From positions 12,586,555 through 12,650,554 of the forward strand of contig OX465112.1 in the NCBI GenBank assembly GCA_949987565.1: a stretch of 64,000 nt of DNA, written 5' to 3'. Shown piece after piece: positions 23,590 to 35,012 of the stretch. The notes under the pieces were generated by a model, which was not told the DNA's origin, searched no databases, and was given only the letters and a program-made list of their open reading frames with translations. The DNA is from Luidia sarsii (lineage: Eukaryota > Echinodermata > Asteroidea > Paxillosida > Luidiidae). Position 1 is the stretch's first letter, and the number at the start of each line of letters is the position of its first letter. The position numbers and the translations under genes are program-made.

Positions 23590-26049
23590 TGGACGGCTTA
23601 GGGCATGGGCGCACGTTGTTGGAGTCACCCAGGCATAATGGAATGTATCGACTGGGGTCGAGTTTGGGTATTACATGTACAAGAAAGATGGCGGGTTTGG
23701 GAGCTGGTAGGAGAAGGTTGTGATGTGGGGAGGCTAGGCTGCAGGGTGTGTGCGTGTGTGTGTGGTAATGGAATGGATGTGGTAACGGTGATGGCTGAGT
23801 ACGATGGTGATACTGGGTCAGGGTTAGTGTGAGGTGTAGGGATGGATAGGAGGGAATGGGTGGAGAAGGACGTGAAAGAAAAAGTTATGGAGGAGGAAGA
23901 GGAGGAGATAGTGAAGGAAGAGGAATGAGAGGAGGAAAGACGAAGAAGAGGAATGGGAGGAGAATTGAGAGGAGGAAGGGGAACAGGGATGAGAGGAGGA
24001 AGGGGAGGAGTGATGAGAGGAGGAAGGGTAGGATGAATGAGAGGAGTAAGTGGAGGATGAATGAAAGGAGGAATGGAGGAGGAATAAGAGGAGAAATGAG
24101 AGGAGGAATTAGAGGAGAATTGAGAGGAGGAATGAGAGGAGGAATGGGAGGAGGAAGGGAGGAGGAATGAGAGGATGAATGAAAGGAGGAATGGAGGAGG
24201 AATGAGAGGAGGAATTAGAGGAGAATTGAGAGGAGGAATGAGAGGAGGAATGGGAGGAGGAAGGGGAGGATGAATGAGAGGAGGAATGGGAGGAGGAAGG
24301 GAGGAGGAATGAGAAGAGGAAGGGGAGGATGAATGAAAGGAGGAATAGAGGAGGAATGAGAGGAGGAATTAGAGGAGAATTGAGAGGAGGAATGAGAGGA
24401 GGAATGGGAGGAGGAAGGGGAGGATGAATGAAAGGAGGAATGGAGGAGGAATGAGAGGAGAATTGAAAGGAGGAATGGTAGGAGGAAGGGGAGGATGAAT
24501 GAAAGGAGGAATGGAGGAGGAATGAGAGGAGAATTGAGAGGAGGAATGGTAGGAGGAATGGGAGGAGGAAGGGGAGGAGGAATGAGAGGAGGAAGGGGAG
24601 GATGAATGAAAGGATGAATGGAGGAGGAAGGGGAGGATGAATTCAAAAAGGAGGAATGGAGGATGAATAAGAGGATGAATGAGAGGATGAATGAGAGGAT
24701 GAATGAGAGGATGAATGAGAGGAGGAATTATAGGAGAATAAGAGGAGGAACGGGAGGAGGAATGAAATGAGGAATGAGAGGAGGAATGAGAGGAGGAACG
24801 GGAGGAGGAATGAGAGGAGGAATTAGAGGAGGAATGAGAGGAGGAATGAGAGGAGGAATGAGAGGAGAAATTGGAGGAGGAATGAGAGGAGGAACGAGAG
24901 GAGGAATGGGAGGAGAAATTGGAGGAGGAATTAGAGGAGGAATGAGAGGTGGAATGGGAGGAGGAATGAGATGAGAATTGAAAGGAGGAATGGTAGGAGG
25001 AAGGGGAGGATGAATGAAAGGAGGAATGGAGGAGGAATAAGAGGAGGAATGAGAGGAGGAATTAGAGGAGAATTGAGAGGAGGAATGAGAGGGGAGGATG
25101 AATTCAAAAAGGAGGAATGGAGGATGAATGAGAGGATGAATGAGAGGATGAATGAGAGGATGAATGAGAGGATGAATGAGAGGAGGAATTATAGGAGAAT
25201 AAGAGGAGGAACGGGAGGAGGAATGAAATGAGGAATGAGAGGAGGAATGAGAGGAGGAACGGGAGGAGGAATGAGAGGAGGAATTAGAGGAGGAATGAGA
25301 GGAGGAATGAGAGGAGGAATGAGAGGAGAAATTGGAGGAGGAATGAGAGGAGGAACGAGAGGAGGAATGGGAGGAGAAATTGGAGGAGGAATTAGAGGAG
25401 GAATGAGAGGTGGAATGGGAGGAGGAATGAGATGAGAATTGAAAGGAGGAATGGTAGGAGGAAGGGGAGGATGAATGAAAGGAGGAATGGAGGAGGAATA
25501 AGAGGAGGAATGAGAGGAGGAATTAGAGGAGAATTGAGAGGAGGAATGAGAGGGGAGGATGAATTCAAAAAGGAGGAATGGAGGATGAATAAGAGGATGA
25601 ATGAGAGGATGAATGAGAGGATGAATGAGAGGATGAATGAGAGGAGGAATTATAGGAGAATAAGAGGAGGAACGGGAGGAGGAATGAAATGAGGAATGAG
25701 AGGAGGAATGAGAGGAGGAACGGGAGGAGCAATGGGAGGAGGAATGAGAGGAGGAACGGGAGGAGGAATGAGAGGAGGAATTAGAGGAGGAATGAGAGGA
25801 GGAATGAGAGGAGGAATGAGAGGAGGAATGAGAGGAGCAATGGGAGGAGGAATGAGAGGAGGAACGGGAGGAGGAATGAGAGGAGGATTTAGAGGAGGAA
25901 TGAGAGGAGGAATGAGAGGAGGAATGAGAGGAGAAATTGGAGGAGGAATGAGAGGAGGAAAGAGAGAAGGAATGGGAGGAGGAATTGGAGGAGGAATTAG
26001 AGGAGGAATGAGAGGTGGAATGGGAGGAGGAATGAGATGAGGAACGGGA
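23590..26049. repeat. Satellite unit 1: unique leader plus GGAGGAATGAGA-type array
   Basis: A leader of about 250 bp (23590-23840, with ataatggaatgtatcgactg) is followed by about 2.2 kb of 9-12-bp units made of ggaggaatgaga, ggatgaatgaga and ggaggaattaga. Cytosine is almost absent on the plus strand. Between 24641 and 25715 there is a clear higher-order period of 461 bp, marked by gaattcaaaaaggagg at 24639, 25100 and 25561. Long open frames on both strands follow from the period being divisible by three and are not genes. Confidence 0.95.
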
Positions 26050-27430
26050 CGGTTTAGGGCTAGGGCGCACTTTGGTAGAGTCACCTAGGCATAATGGAAT
26101 GTATCGACTGGGGTCGAGTTTGGGTATTACATGTACAAGAAAGATGGCGGGTTTGGGAGCTGGTAGGAGAAGGTTGTGATGTGGGGAGGCTAGGGTGCAG
26201 GGTGTGTGCGTGTGTGTGTGGTAATGGAATGGATGTGGTAACGGTGATGGCTGTCCATTTATTGAGTACGATGGTGATGCTGGGTCAGGGTTAGTGTGAG
26301 GTGCAAGGGTGGATAGGAGGGGATGGATGGAGCAGGGGGTGAAAGAGAAAGTTATGGAGGAGGAAGAGGAGGAGAAAGTGAAGGAGGAGGAATGAGAGGA
26401 GGAAAGACGAGGAAGAGGAATGGGAGGAGGAATTAGAGGGAGAATTGAGAGGAGGAAGGGGAACAGGGATAAGAGGAGGAAGGGGAGGAGTGATGAGAGG
26501 AGGAAGGGGAGGATGAATGAGAGGAGTAAGGGGAAGATGAATGAAAGGAGAAATGGAGGAGGAATAAGAGGAGGAATGAGAGGAGGAATTAGAGGAGAAT
26601 TGAGAGGAGGAATGAGAGTGAAAGGAGGAATGGGAGGAGGAAGGGGAGGAGGGATGAGAGGAGTAAGGGGAGGATGAATGAAAGGAGGAATGGAGGAAGA
26701 ATGAGAGGAGGAATGAGAGGGGGAACGAGAGGAGGAATGGGAGGATGAATGAGAGGAGGAATGAGAGGATGAATGAAAGGAGGAACTAGAGAAGAATAAG
26801 AGGAGGAACGGGAGGATGAATGAGAGGATGAATGAGAGGAGGAATGAGAGGAGGAACGTGAGGAGGAATGAGAGGAGGAATGAGAGGAGGAATGAGAGGA
26901 GGAACGTGAGGAGGAATGAGAGGAGGAATGAGAGGAGGAACGAGAGGAGGATTTGGAGGAGGAATTAGAGGAGGAATGAGAGGATGAATGGGAGGATGAA
27001 TGGGAGGAGCAATGGGAGGAGCAATGGGAGGAGCAATGGGAGGAGGAATTAGAGGAGAATAAGAGGAGGAGGAATTAGAGGAGAATAAGAGGAGGAACGG
27101 GAGGATGAATGAGAGGAGGAGGGGAGGAGGAATTAGAGGATTAATGAGAGGAGGAATGAGAGGAGGAATGGGAGGAGGAATGGGAGGAGGAATGAGAGGA
27201 GGAATGAGAGGAGGAATGAGAGGAGGAGGGGAGGAGGAATGAGAGGAGGAAGGGGAGGAAGAGGAATACGAGGAGAGGGAGAAGGACGAAGAGGAGGAGG
27301 GAGGGCAAGAGAAGTAAATGGGGAGAAGTTTGAGGATCTGGAACTGGGTGGGTATAAGGGAGGAAGGGGCGGGGAAGGAAGGTCGAGAAGGAGGAGGTGG
27401 AGGATGATTGGTAGAAAAGTTCTGCTCACA
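26050..27430. repeat. Satellite unit 2: repeated leader plus shorter array
   Basis: The leader recurs almost unchanged (26060-26335), about 2456 bp after the first copy, and then a further 900 bp of the same satellite follows. The array decays into G/A-rich sequence by 27240-27410. The pair therefore looks like a duplication of a leader-plus-array block. Confidence 0.9.
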
Positions 27431-28132
27431 TCGAAACGTACTCCAAGACCCTCTGCATTGTTTAAGTATCATTCCAAAGCAATAAATATAAACCACAGAC
27501 GGCCGAAGTCCTAGCAGGACATTTCTTAATGACGGAATGAATGAATAAATAGATAAATAAAAGCCCCAAATTGATTTGTTCATGTCAACACTGCCGTGTA
27601 TGTATCAACTCATAGTGGCGTAAGACTAATATTTGACGCCCCCTTTTCTGTAGTGCGTCGGATGACCATCGTCTTTAATTACAATGATTGTCAATTAGTC
27701 ATTCATTGTTTGTCTGGCTTCGGTATTTGCGTATGGCTTCTGTTGCCTCGGTTCTGTTTGAACGGGGATCCAGATCCTCGATCGGGTTGTGGGTCTCGCA
27801 GAATCAATTTGCTTTTAACAGCCCGGCGTGGTTTTCTTTTGTCTACGGTGATTTCTGAGAAACTAAATGAGCGTCCGCCGTTTGAGAGCCTCTCCTCCCA
27901 GCTCAGAAAGTAAGGCCGTGTCAGAAACGGGCGTCTAGAGCTAGGTCTAGGCCTTCCCCTATTGGAAATACACGGAGATGCGAAGACAATAGCCCTAGCC
28001 GTAGCTCTGGAGGCCCGTTTTGGACACTTGAGTCCTTTCATTTTTAGAGATGTGTATAGTATTATTTGTAAATTTGGGATCACTTTAAGTCAGAGTCCTT
28101 TCTCTGTAGATTTGCTTCACAATAAAAGTCGA
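27431..28132. other. Gene-free region
   Basis: Starts with a partial family A word (gtcctagcaggac at about 27508). No gene recognised. Confidence 0.45.
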
Positions 28133-28198
28133 GGGCCCGACGTTTCGATCCTACCAGGACCTTTCGACCCTGCTAGGATCGAAACGTCGGCTGGCCCT
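28133..28198. repeat. Foldback element, family A
   Basis: gggcccgacgtttcgatcct pairs with its complement around a short ctttcgaccctg loop. Confidence 0.8.
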
Positions 28199-28383
28199 TT
28201 CACTTTTTTTGAGATTTTGCATTTTAGTCATAAAGCACTTTGTAAATGTATGTATGTTACTCTCTAGATATATTTCAAATCCCTGTGACTTTGACTGGTA
28301 ACAACTTACTGATAGCACTTAAGGTAGCAAAAAATACATTATCAGATAGGACTTATAAGACGTTGCATGGTGGGTGAAAAAAT

Positions 28384-29420
28384 AATAGGAGGGTTTACGG
28401 TGACACTAAGGTCTCTTAAAGAAGAGGTAAGGTTCTGAAAAGAACCTGAGTGGTAGAACGTCGATTCCGGCCAGCATATTCTCTGGCCGTGCTCTCCTGA
28501 TGACGAGTTATCGCTCAGGAATGAGAGGATGAATGGGAGGAGGAAGGGGAGGATGAATGAAAGGAGGAATGGAGAAGGAATGAGAGGAGAATTGAGAGGA
28601 GGAAGGGGAGGAGGAATGGGAGGAGGAAGGGGAGGATGAATGAAAGGAGGAATGGAGAAGGAATGAGAGGAGAATTGAGAGGAGGAAGGGGAGGAGGAAT
28701 GAGAGGAGGAAGGGGAGGATGAATGAAAGGAGGAATGAGAGAAGGCATGAGAGGAGGAACGGGAGGAGCAATGGGAGGAGGAATGAGAGGAGGAATTACA
28801 GGAGAATAAGAGGAGGAACGGGAGGATGAATGAGAGGAGGAATAAGAGGAGGAACGGGAGGAGGAATGAAATGAGGAATGAGAGGAGGAATGAGAGGAGG
28901 AACGGGAGGAGCAATGGGAGGAGGAATGAAATGGGGAATGAGAGGAGGAATGAGAGGAGGAACGGGAGGAGCAATGGGAGGAGGAATGAAAGGAGGAATT
29001 GAGGAGGAATGAGAGGAGGAATGAGGAACGGGAGGAGGAATGAAATGAGGAACGGGAGTAGGAATGAAAGGAGGAATGAGAGGAGCAATGGAAGGAGGAA
29101 TGGGAGGAGTAATTAGAGGAGGAACGGGAGGAGGAATGAGAGGAGGAATGAGATGAGGAACGGGAGGAGGAATGAGAGGAGGAATGAAAGGAGCAATAGA
29201 AGGATGAATGGGAGGAGGAATGAGAGGAGGAACGGGAGGAGGAATGAGAGGAGGAATGAGATGAGGAACGGGAGGAGGAATGAGAGGAGGAACGAGAGGA
29301 GGAATGGGAGGAGGAATGGGAGGATGAATTAGAGGAGGAATGAGAGGTGGTTCTTTTCTGTAACATACCAATTCCTAAAGAGACCTTATACATGGTGTCA
29401 TCGCAAGCTCCCCTATATTA
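28384..29420. repeat. Family B foldback element with a satellite core
   Basis: The left part is the usual family B half (tttacggtgacactaaggtc, then aaggttctgaaaagaacct, ending gagttatcgctcagg). The right part is the other half (ggttcttttctgtaac to catggtgtcatcgcaa). Between 28520 and 29347, where the loop should be, sit about 830 bp of the same ggaggaatgaga satellite found at 23.8-27.2 kb. The flanking halves together make one element, so the satellite expanded or inserted inside it. Confidence 0.85.
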
Positions 29421-29497
29421 CTTCATCAGATCCTATCAGATTGCTTATTTGTTATATGCTCTCTTCCCAATTACTGGTTAATCTTTAAGTGCTACCC

Positions 29498-29863
29498 TTA
29501 AAGGCCCAATACAACATTGGGAAGATCGGAAATAATTGATGTTCACAGATTTCCCTCTAATTTACACAGTTTGTGGATGGTTATGATAGAATCCTCATGT
29601 TGAAATCTTACGGTCTGGGATGTCTCGAAAATCTTCACTCAAACATCGACACACAGTTAATTACTTTCGAGTAATAAACTATTTCGTACACTACAGAACG
29701 GTGTGAAAACCGTGACGTCTTTTTTGCCTTTTTCTACTTTGTCAGATTACCATTTGAGCTAAAACCTTCGCAGGATTTCTTTTTTGGATCAGGAATGTTT
29801 GATGTATAACCCACAAACTGTTGCAATCTTTTGACTTTTACCAATGTTGTATAGGGCCTTTAA
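29498..29863. mobile_element. TTAA-flanked MITE
   Basis: Termini aggcccaatacaacattgg and ccaatgttgtatagggcct (one mismatch) lie between two TTAA sites. The interior carries the subterminal word aaaccgtgacg shared with copies at 18868, 50386 and 63001. Confidence 0.85.
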
Positions 29864-30737
29864 GTTGGTATTTTTCGCCAGAAAGACTATAACACGTCTA
29901 TCCCCTGTATAATTGTGGTATTGACAGATGTCCATTAGGTGAAAGACAAAAAGGTCGGCCGATATGATACATGAGATAGACGGAGAGGGGTCGAGGGAAA
30001 CCAAGTCTGTGTATACATAATGGCGGATGGTTGTCCTATGAGTGCGGGCATGGTGTATAGGCGCACCATAGAGCTCTATGGGCGCACACGGCATGCCCGC
30101 ATGGGCAACACACCACGCGTGCACGGCGTTATAATGCAGGAATTAACGCGAACTGAACGCTTCACCAGCGACACGGCTTTTTACACAAAGCCGCCGCATT
30201 TTGTTCCTCTAATCGAGCCTTCGCCAAGAGTGGGGAGGGGTAGAAATATAATAAAACCCAGCGCACGAGCGAGGATCATTATTGGTTGCCACGGTAACTC
30301 CATAACAAAATAATGGCGTCCTCCCTGTTGAGTGGACCGGAAAGAGCCGTTGTCTTCTCAACTTTAATAATATTTCGGTGAATGCGGGTTTTTTTCCCCT
30401 CTCGCAAGAACTGGATGGTAAAATTAAAATGCAAGAAACGACTATTGACTCTTCAAGATAAATTGTGGTCGTCGGTTAAAGATGTGCACAAAGATGCACA
30501 TCTGCTGTTGAGTGGTTTTGAGAGATCCTGGCTGCCCCCCCTCTCTCTTTGTGTTTGATATTACTAACACATTCCAAATGGTAGAGATAGGAATCTTTAT
30601 ACAGCCATGTGGACTGTGTGTATCTCATGAACGGTTTTGACACAGAATGACAATGCTGGAATCAATACGTTCCCATCTTGTCGATCATTTTGTACGCAGT
30701 AAGAAGATTGATAGTCAAGGCCAGTTACTGTAACCAG
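29864..30737. other. Gene-free region with a possible first exon
   Basis: Contains a perfect X-box-like palindrome at 30285-30298 (gttgccacggtaac). It is followed at 30313 by ATG and 22 open codons (MASSLLSGPERAVVFSTLII and two more), with a possible donor cg|gtgaat at 30378. The ATG is only 15 bp from the palindrome, so this is at best a weak candidate first exon. Nothing else coding is seen. Confidence 0.25.
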
Positions 30738-30888
30738 GAATGGATTTCACAAAGCCTTACGATGCTTCGTAACTCAATTTACCATGTATATAACCAATCG
30801 TAAGCTTCCATATGTCATTTGGTTTCTGTACATCTCCCATTGCCGTGCGATGGATCGTAAGTTACGACTAGCTTCATGAAATCGACCA
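30738..30888. repeat. Inverted-repeat element, family C
   Basis: It begins ggatttcacaaagccttacg and ends with the near-complement cgtaagttacgactagcttc atgaaatc. Related copies are at 34217, 39345 and 50052. Confidence 0.75.
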
Positions 30889-31066
30889 TGGGAGAGGGAG
30901 AGGGAGAGGGAGAGGGAGAGGGAGAGGGAGAGGGAGAGGGAGAGGCAGAGGCAGAGGCAGAGGCAGAGGCAGAGGCAGAGGCAGAGGCAGAGGCAGAGGC
31001 AGAGGCAGAGGCAGAGGCAGAGGCAGAGGCAGAGGCAGAGGCAGAGGCAGAGGCAGAGGCAGAGAG
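30889..31066. repeat. Hexanucleotide microsatellite, two variants
   Basis: About nine copies of gggaga are followed by about twenty copies of ggcaga with an abrupt switch at about 30942. All bases on the plus strand are purines except the single C of the second variant. The open frames here are artefacts of the period of six. Confidence 0.95.
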
Positions 31067-31675
31067 ATAGAGCCAAAAAATAATACTAAACGAATACACT
31101 ACAAAGCATTTCCATAAAGCATAAAGCAATGTTAATTTTGCTGCCAGGAGGTCAGTGCTGTATGCAACACGGCGCGAATGCCATGGGTGGAGAAGAGCGG
31201 AGAGGAGGAGAATGGAAGAAGAAGGGGGATAAAAAAACCCCGGCTTCACGTTGCCATCGCAACGACCTCTGTTGCTGGAAGCAACAGATGAACCAAGAAA
31301 AACCAACCCAGCAATAATCGAGGCAATTCGTTGCCAGGGTAACTAGTCAGATGCAGTCGGCGGTCGTGGCATGTCTCTGCTTCTATAGTTGCTGCTTTCG
31401 TCCATGTACATGACATGTACCAAAAAAATATACTAATTTTCTCTTGGCAGTGGTTCGCAGACATCAATTTCAATTGTTCACGGCTCATCAATTCGTCACG
31501 GCTCATCAATTCGTCTGAGACCAAAACCGAATGGGTGCACACGAAATTGAATTCAAGCGGACGGGTGAAAGTGTGGCAATAGGAATACTCGAATAGTTGA
31601 CATTATGTTGCCACAACAAATGTGGCAAACAGATCCATGACTATAAAATGGCCAAATGCAAATCTCATAAATTTG
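31067..31675. promoter_or_regulatory. Cluster of X-box-like palindromes
   Basis: gttgccatcgcaac (31250-31263, one mismatch to the RFX consensus), gttgctggaagcaac (31271-31285) and gttgccagggtaac (31330-31343, full match) lie within 94 bp. RFX factors bind GTNRCC-N(0-3)-RGYAAC and often drive ciliary genes. Whether these sites act is unknown, and no clear gene follows. Confidence 0.3.
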
Positions 31676-31810
31676 GAGGCCCCGTTGTTTCGACTTTAGC
31701 AGGACTTTGCTCGAAGGCAGAATCTTGGTTTTTCTTTTCAGAGGTAGACTGTCCTTCTGCCTTTTTTTGGGAGAAAGATCCTGCTATAGGATCGAAACGT
31801 CGGGCTCTTT
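31676..31810. repeat. Foldback element, family A (long-loop copy)
   Basis: Arms ttgtttcgactttagcagga and gatcctgctataggatcgaa are diverged, with an inner complementary gcagaa/ttctgc pair. Confidence 0.65.
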
Positions 31811-32576
31811 AAAAAGAAGTCTTGAATCTTAACGCTGCCCGAACGTTCGAAGTAGCGTGCCACGATGGGGGGGGGGGTCAATCGGGGGATGGTTTCTCTC
31901 TGGGAGTCCGAGGTTGCAGCCGATGATTTGCTCAACACATGAGTTAATATAATTTGCTCAATTTGGGCTGCGCTATAGTTCTATAGCTTCGTGTTCCAAG
32001 GGGTTGCGGATTGGATCGGTAATGAGTCTCTGTATACATCGCTGCGATATCATACTTGCATGTGGAATCTTAGAACATTCCTCAACTCGCGACAGCGTTT
32101 CCCTCGCTGGAATGTTGTTGAGTCTGAGGTGTGGCAACCAATGGTTTGCTCAGTAGATGAGTTTGGTAAACTGAGGCCGTTTTCGAGGACTTAGGCTTCG
32201 GTCATATCTATCTTACTCGTTATACTATCACAGGCATCTGAAAACAAGCGTCTGGCCCCAGTTTCCGTGGGGAACACCCTGTATGCCTATCAAGCCAACA
32301 AACCTTCAAATTCGGAAACAAACCACGACCTGGATTGTCAAGTTTTGTCAGGCGGAGACGAAGCCTGAGCCCGAGCCTAAAAACATCCATTTCGAAAACG
32401 GGCAGTGAATGTGCTACATTGTTGCTCCATGTATATAAAGTCACAATTTTGCCAATGGTTGTATAGCATGCAGTGGAGTACATGCACGTTCGAACCGTAG
32501 TTTGCCAGGAGAAACCATGTATGTATCACTGTATACATGCTGAAGCGGTCTGTTACTTTGTTGTTTATCTTTCTAG
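31811..32576. other. Gene-free region
   Basis: No gene recognised, only short ORFs and a G9 run at about 31868. Confidence 0.4.
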
Positions 32577-32684
32577 CCTGACTTTGACCCCTCTGATAAT
32601 GAGGTGGCGGTTTTGGAGACAAAGACCACGAGGTGGCCGTGGACCATCAAAGCAGTGCGGCAGGCTGCTTCACAGTTTTTAGTT
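32577..32684 (+). CDS. Candidate terminal exon, unrecognised
   Basis: A strong acceptor (tttgttgtttatctttctag) precedes 36 open codons: PDFDPSDNEVAVLETKTTRW, then PWTIKAVRQAASQFLV and a stop. The composition looks coding, but I recognise no family. The last codons run into the tail of a LINE fragment. An alternative donor after IKA (gca|gtgcgg) would keep phase 0 toward the next candidate at 33241. It could be a remnant of a broken gene. Confidence 0.3.
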
Positions 32685-33010
32685 TAGTTTAGTTTATTTC
32701 TTTTTCCACAGCATCAACCAACAAAGCACATATCACAGAATGTACATCACAAAGAATGAATAGGCAAAATTAATAGGGAAAGGACTGGCACATTAAGTGA
32801 TAACTTAATATAAATAAACAATGAATGCGATACTGCAGAGGGACCCATCAAGAAGCACAGCTTTTAAGTGTTTGGCCCCATTGCAACACTTGCACTGAGC
32901 CGGAAAAGGAATGCTCATGCTAATTTAGACCGTAAACGGTAGGGAGAGGGCTAAATGCAAGTGAAGCAATCAATCAATAGAACACAAATCCTTAGTATTA
33001 ACACAAAACA
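32676..33010 (-). mobile_element. LINE 3' end (CR1/L2-like), truncated
   Basis: Read on the minus strand, the sequence ends with gaaataaactaaactaaact, a short tandem-repeat tail typical of CR1- and L2-type LINEs, preceded by untranslated sequence such as ttggttgatgctgtgg. No reverse transcriptase frame is present, so it is a 5'-truncated insertion. The clade assignment is by style of the tail only. Confidence 0.55.
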
Positions 33011-33240
33011 CATAGAAAACTATACACAATGACTAATTAGATACATTATACACTTAGCAGAGAAAACAAAAACGAATTTGAGGAATAGGCAATGATTGGG
33101 AAATATAGCGAAATATGTCGCCGTTAGATAGTAATGTGATTCAGCTAAAAAAAAATATATTTATATATATATTTTCGATATGCGGGGAAACCCTGTCACA
33201 CGACCGAACATGCGATACCGCCATTTTTCTTTGGTTCTAG

Positions 33241-33300
33241 ATTTTGACCCACAATGAGATGCAGAGGTTAAGAGACAAATATCGGAGGTGGTACATCAAG
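33241..33300 (+). CDS. Candidate 60-nt internal exon, unrecognised
   Basis: A pyrimidine-rich acceptor (ccatttttctttggttctag) and donor atcaag|gtattg bound exactly 20 codons, ILTHNEMQRLRDKYRRWYIK, a charged, probably helical stretch. Both boundaries are phase 0, which is compatible with the candidate at 32577. No family recognised and no further exon found. Confidence 0.3.
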
Positions 33301-33762
33301 GTATTGAGGTGGAACACAGTTCGACATAGACTTGCAGGGAAAACCCTCAATTCAAGAACGGGAGGGGGGGGTCTTTCAAGCGTTACCCAATACTTTGTTA
33401 TAATCCTGAAGAATCCAATGGGAAAATTATAATCTTTAGCAGGATAGTCTTTTAAAAATCTGGAAAGCAAACAGCTTGATGATTTTCATTTTGAAGGCCG
33501 TTCGCTTCAATAGTTTTGCCACGCACAACCTTCGCATCGATTATTTTGACGACGGTATGACTTGATTTTTTTTTCATTCGAGAAAAATTGTTTTGCTCAC
33601 ATCCGAATTTGAAAACAAATTGTACGCGTGTTGGTGAGGGACGGATAGGGGTTACAGCAACAAGGGAAATTTGATTATGGGTTTTCCAATTTGAATCAAG
33701 CAAAATAAAGTGCATCCACTTTGTGGTGATCCCCGATCTGCTGCAGCCATGGTTTACAATAT

Positions 33763-33996
33763 GTGACCCGGCACAACGACATGAGGAATATCCCACCAAA
33801 ACACTTTTTGAGTAAACAACGTTTGAAGTTAATGTATCTTCACAGTTCGATTACAATTTTTTTTTTTTGTATTTTGTAATATTAGAGGATATTATATTTT
33901 GATATCATTTGAAAGCTAGTGGTATACTCTTTCACATCATTAGAAAATCTCAAAATCTCAAAAGTGGGGTTATTTCTCATTATGCTGTGCCGGGTG
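33763..33996. repeat. Inverted-repeat element, family D (copy 1)
   Basis: Termini gtgacccggcacaacgacat and cattatgctgtgccgggt are imperfect complements. The interior, ttagaaaatctcaaaatctc, is shared with copy 2. It interrupts the SINE body. Confidence 0.75.
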
Positions 33997-34004
33997 AACA
34001 CTGT

Positions 34005-34170
34005 TCACATGCCATGACGTGACATGGGTATTTATTCATCTCATTTGGCACAGAGCAGTAATGGAAACATACAGAGAAGAATGTGGACAATATGGTAGTC
34101 TTCTTTGCTCGTTTCCACTCGTGTTCTGCACCAAATGAGATGCCCACTACAAGTCATTTGCCCACTCGTG
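34005..34170. repeat. Inverted-repeat element, family E
   Basis: catctcatttggcacagagc and gttctgcaccaaatgagatg pair as diverged arms. A related element lies at about 17285-17430, sharing cattcttctttgtacatttcc-type words. Confidence 0.55.
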
Positions 34171-34202
34171 CAATCGATCTATTGGTTGTTTGAATCTGAA
34201 TA

Positions 34203-34805
34203 TATATGTGACCCGGGCTGGATTTCACAAAGCCTTACAATGAATCGTAACTCAACTTACGATGGATAACCCATCGTAAGTTGTTTTGGACCGCATGGTT
34301 TCTGTGCATCGCTCATCACCTTGCGATTAATCGTAAGTTACGATGAGTTTGGTGAAACCGACCCCTGGCACAGCATAATGAGAAATAACCCCCACTTTTG
34401 AGATTTTTAGATTTTCTAATGATGTGAAAGAGTATACCAAATGATATCAAATTTATTTCCGTGTGAACTTTGTTGTAAATAGTACAAGGGGACTTCGCTC
34501 GTTCATTTGGTACCAGACACAATTATAGAACTCCTCGAAAGCGGCCATTCAAAAAGGCAGGAACTTTACATTTTCATGACAACAGTACACAAACACTCCC
34601 CGAAATCCTCGTTTTTTCAACATTTAGAGACGGATTTCGAAAAAATCTTTAGGACATAATATCCTCCAAAACATTAACTTTCCGAAAATACAAAAAACCA
34701 AAAATTGATTTGTAATCGAAGTGAGAAGATACTTTGACTTCAGGCGTTGTTTACTCGAAAAGTGATTTGGTGGGATATTCCTCATGTCGCTGTGCCGGGT
34801 CACAT
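34203..34805. repeat. Inverted-repeat element, family D (copy 2), carrying a family C insertion
   Basis: It begins atatatgtgacccgg and ends gctgtgccgggtcacatata. The left terminus is cut after cccgg by a family C element (34217-34366), and D resumes with cacagcataatgag. A second interruption or divergence lies around 34455-34560. Confidence 0.75.
34217..34366. repeat. Inverted-repeat element, family C (nested)
   Basis: ggatttcacaaagccttaca at the left and cgtaagttacgatgagtttg at the right match the other C copies. It lies inside the left end of family D copy 2. Confidence 0.8.
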
Positions 34806-35012
34806 ATATGCGGGGAGATGATTGCTTTATCCCTGGAAAAAAGTATCAGGCAGTTAATGGTTAAATGCTTCCTGCTGGCGCCCCACCCCGGCAAAGACTA
34901 ATAATCATTGTCTATTTGTGAAGGCCACCATCTAATGGCATGGGTAGCTCAGATGGTATGAGCGCTGGCACGCAGAGCCACAGGTCTCGGGTTCAAGTCC
35001 CGGTCCAGTCAA

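Larger units (their letters stand above)
33640..35012 (+). mobile_element. tRNA-derived SINE broken by nested elements
   Basis: Pieces of one SINE unit appear in order: body (tgcatccactttgtggtgat and ctgctgcagccatggtttac, about 33710-33760), then ttggttgtttgaatctgaat (about 34183-34202), then the next body part (ccctggaaaaaagtatcagg, cagttaatggtt, ccaccccggcaaagac, about 34806-34900), then a tRNA-like head (34943-35012, gtagctcagatggtatgagc to gggttcaagtcccggtccag). The gaps are filled by family D, E and C elements. The head has a good B box but poor stems. Confidence 0.7.

Noticed and set aside
24215..26084. Ser- or Pro-rich open frames over the satellite
   Set aside because: The repeat units have periods divisible by three, so frames stay open by chance. 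There is no start context, splice site or domain.
23845..27240. CRISPR-like array
   Set aside because: The units are contiguous short satellite repeats with no unique spacers, and this is a eukaryotic genome.
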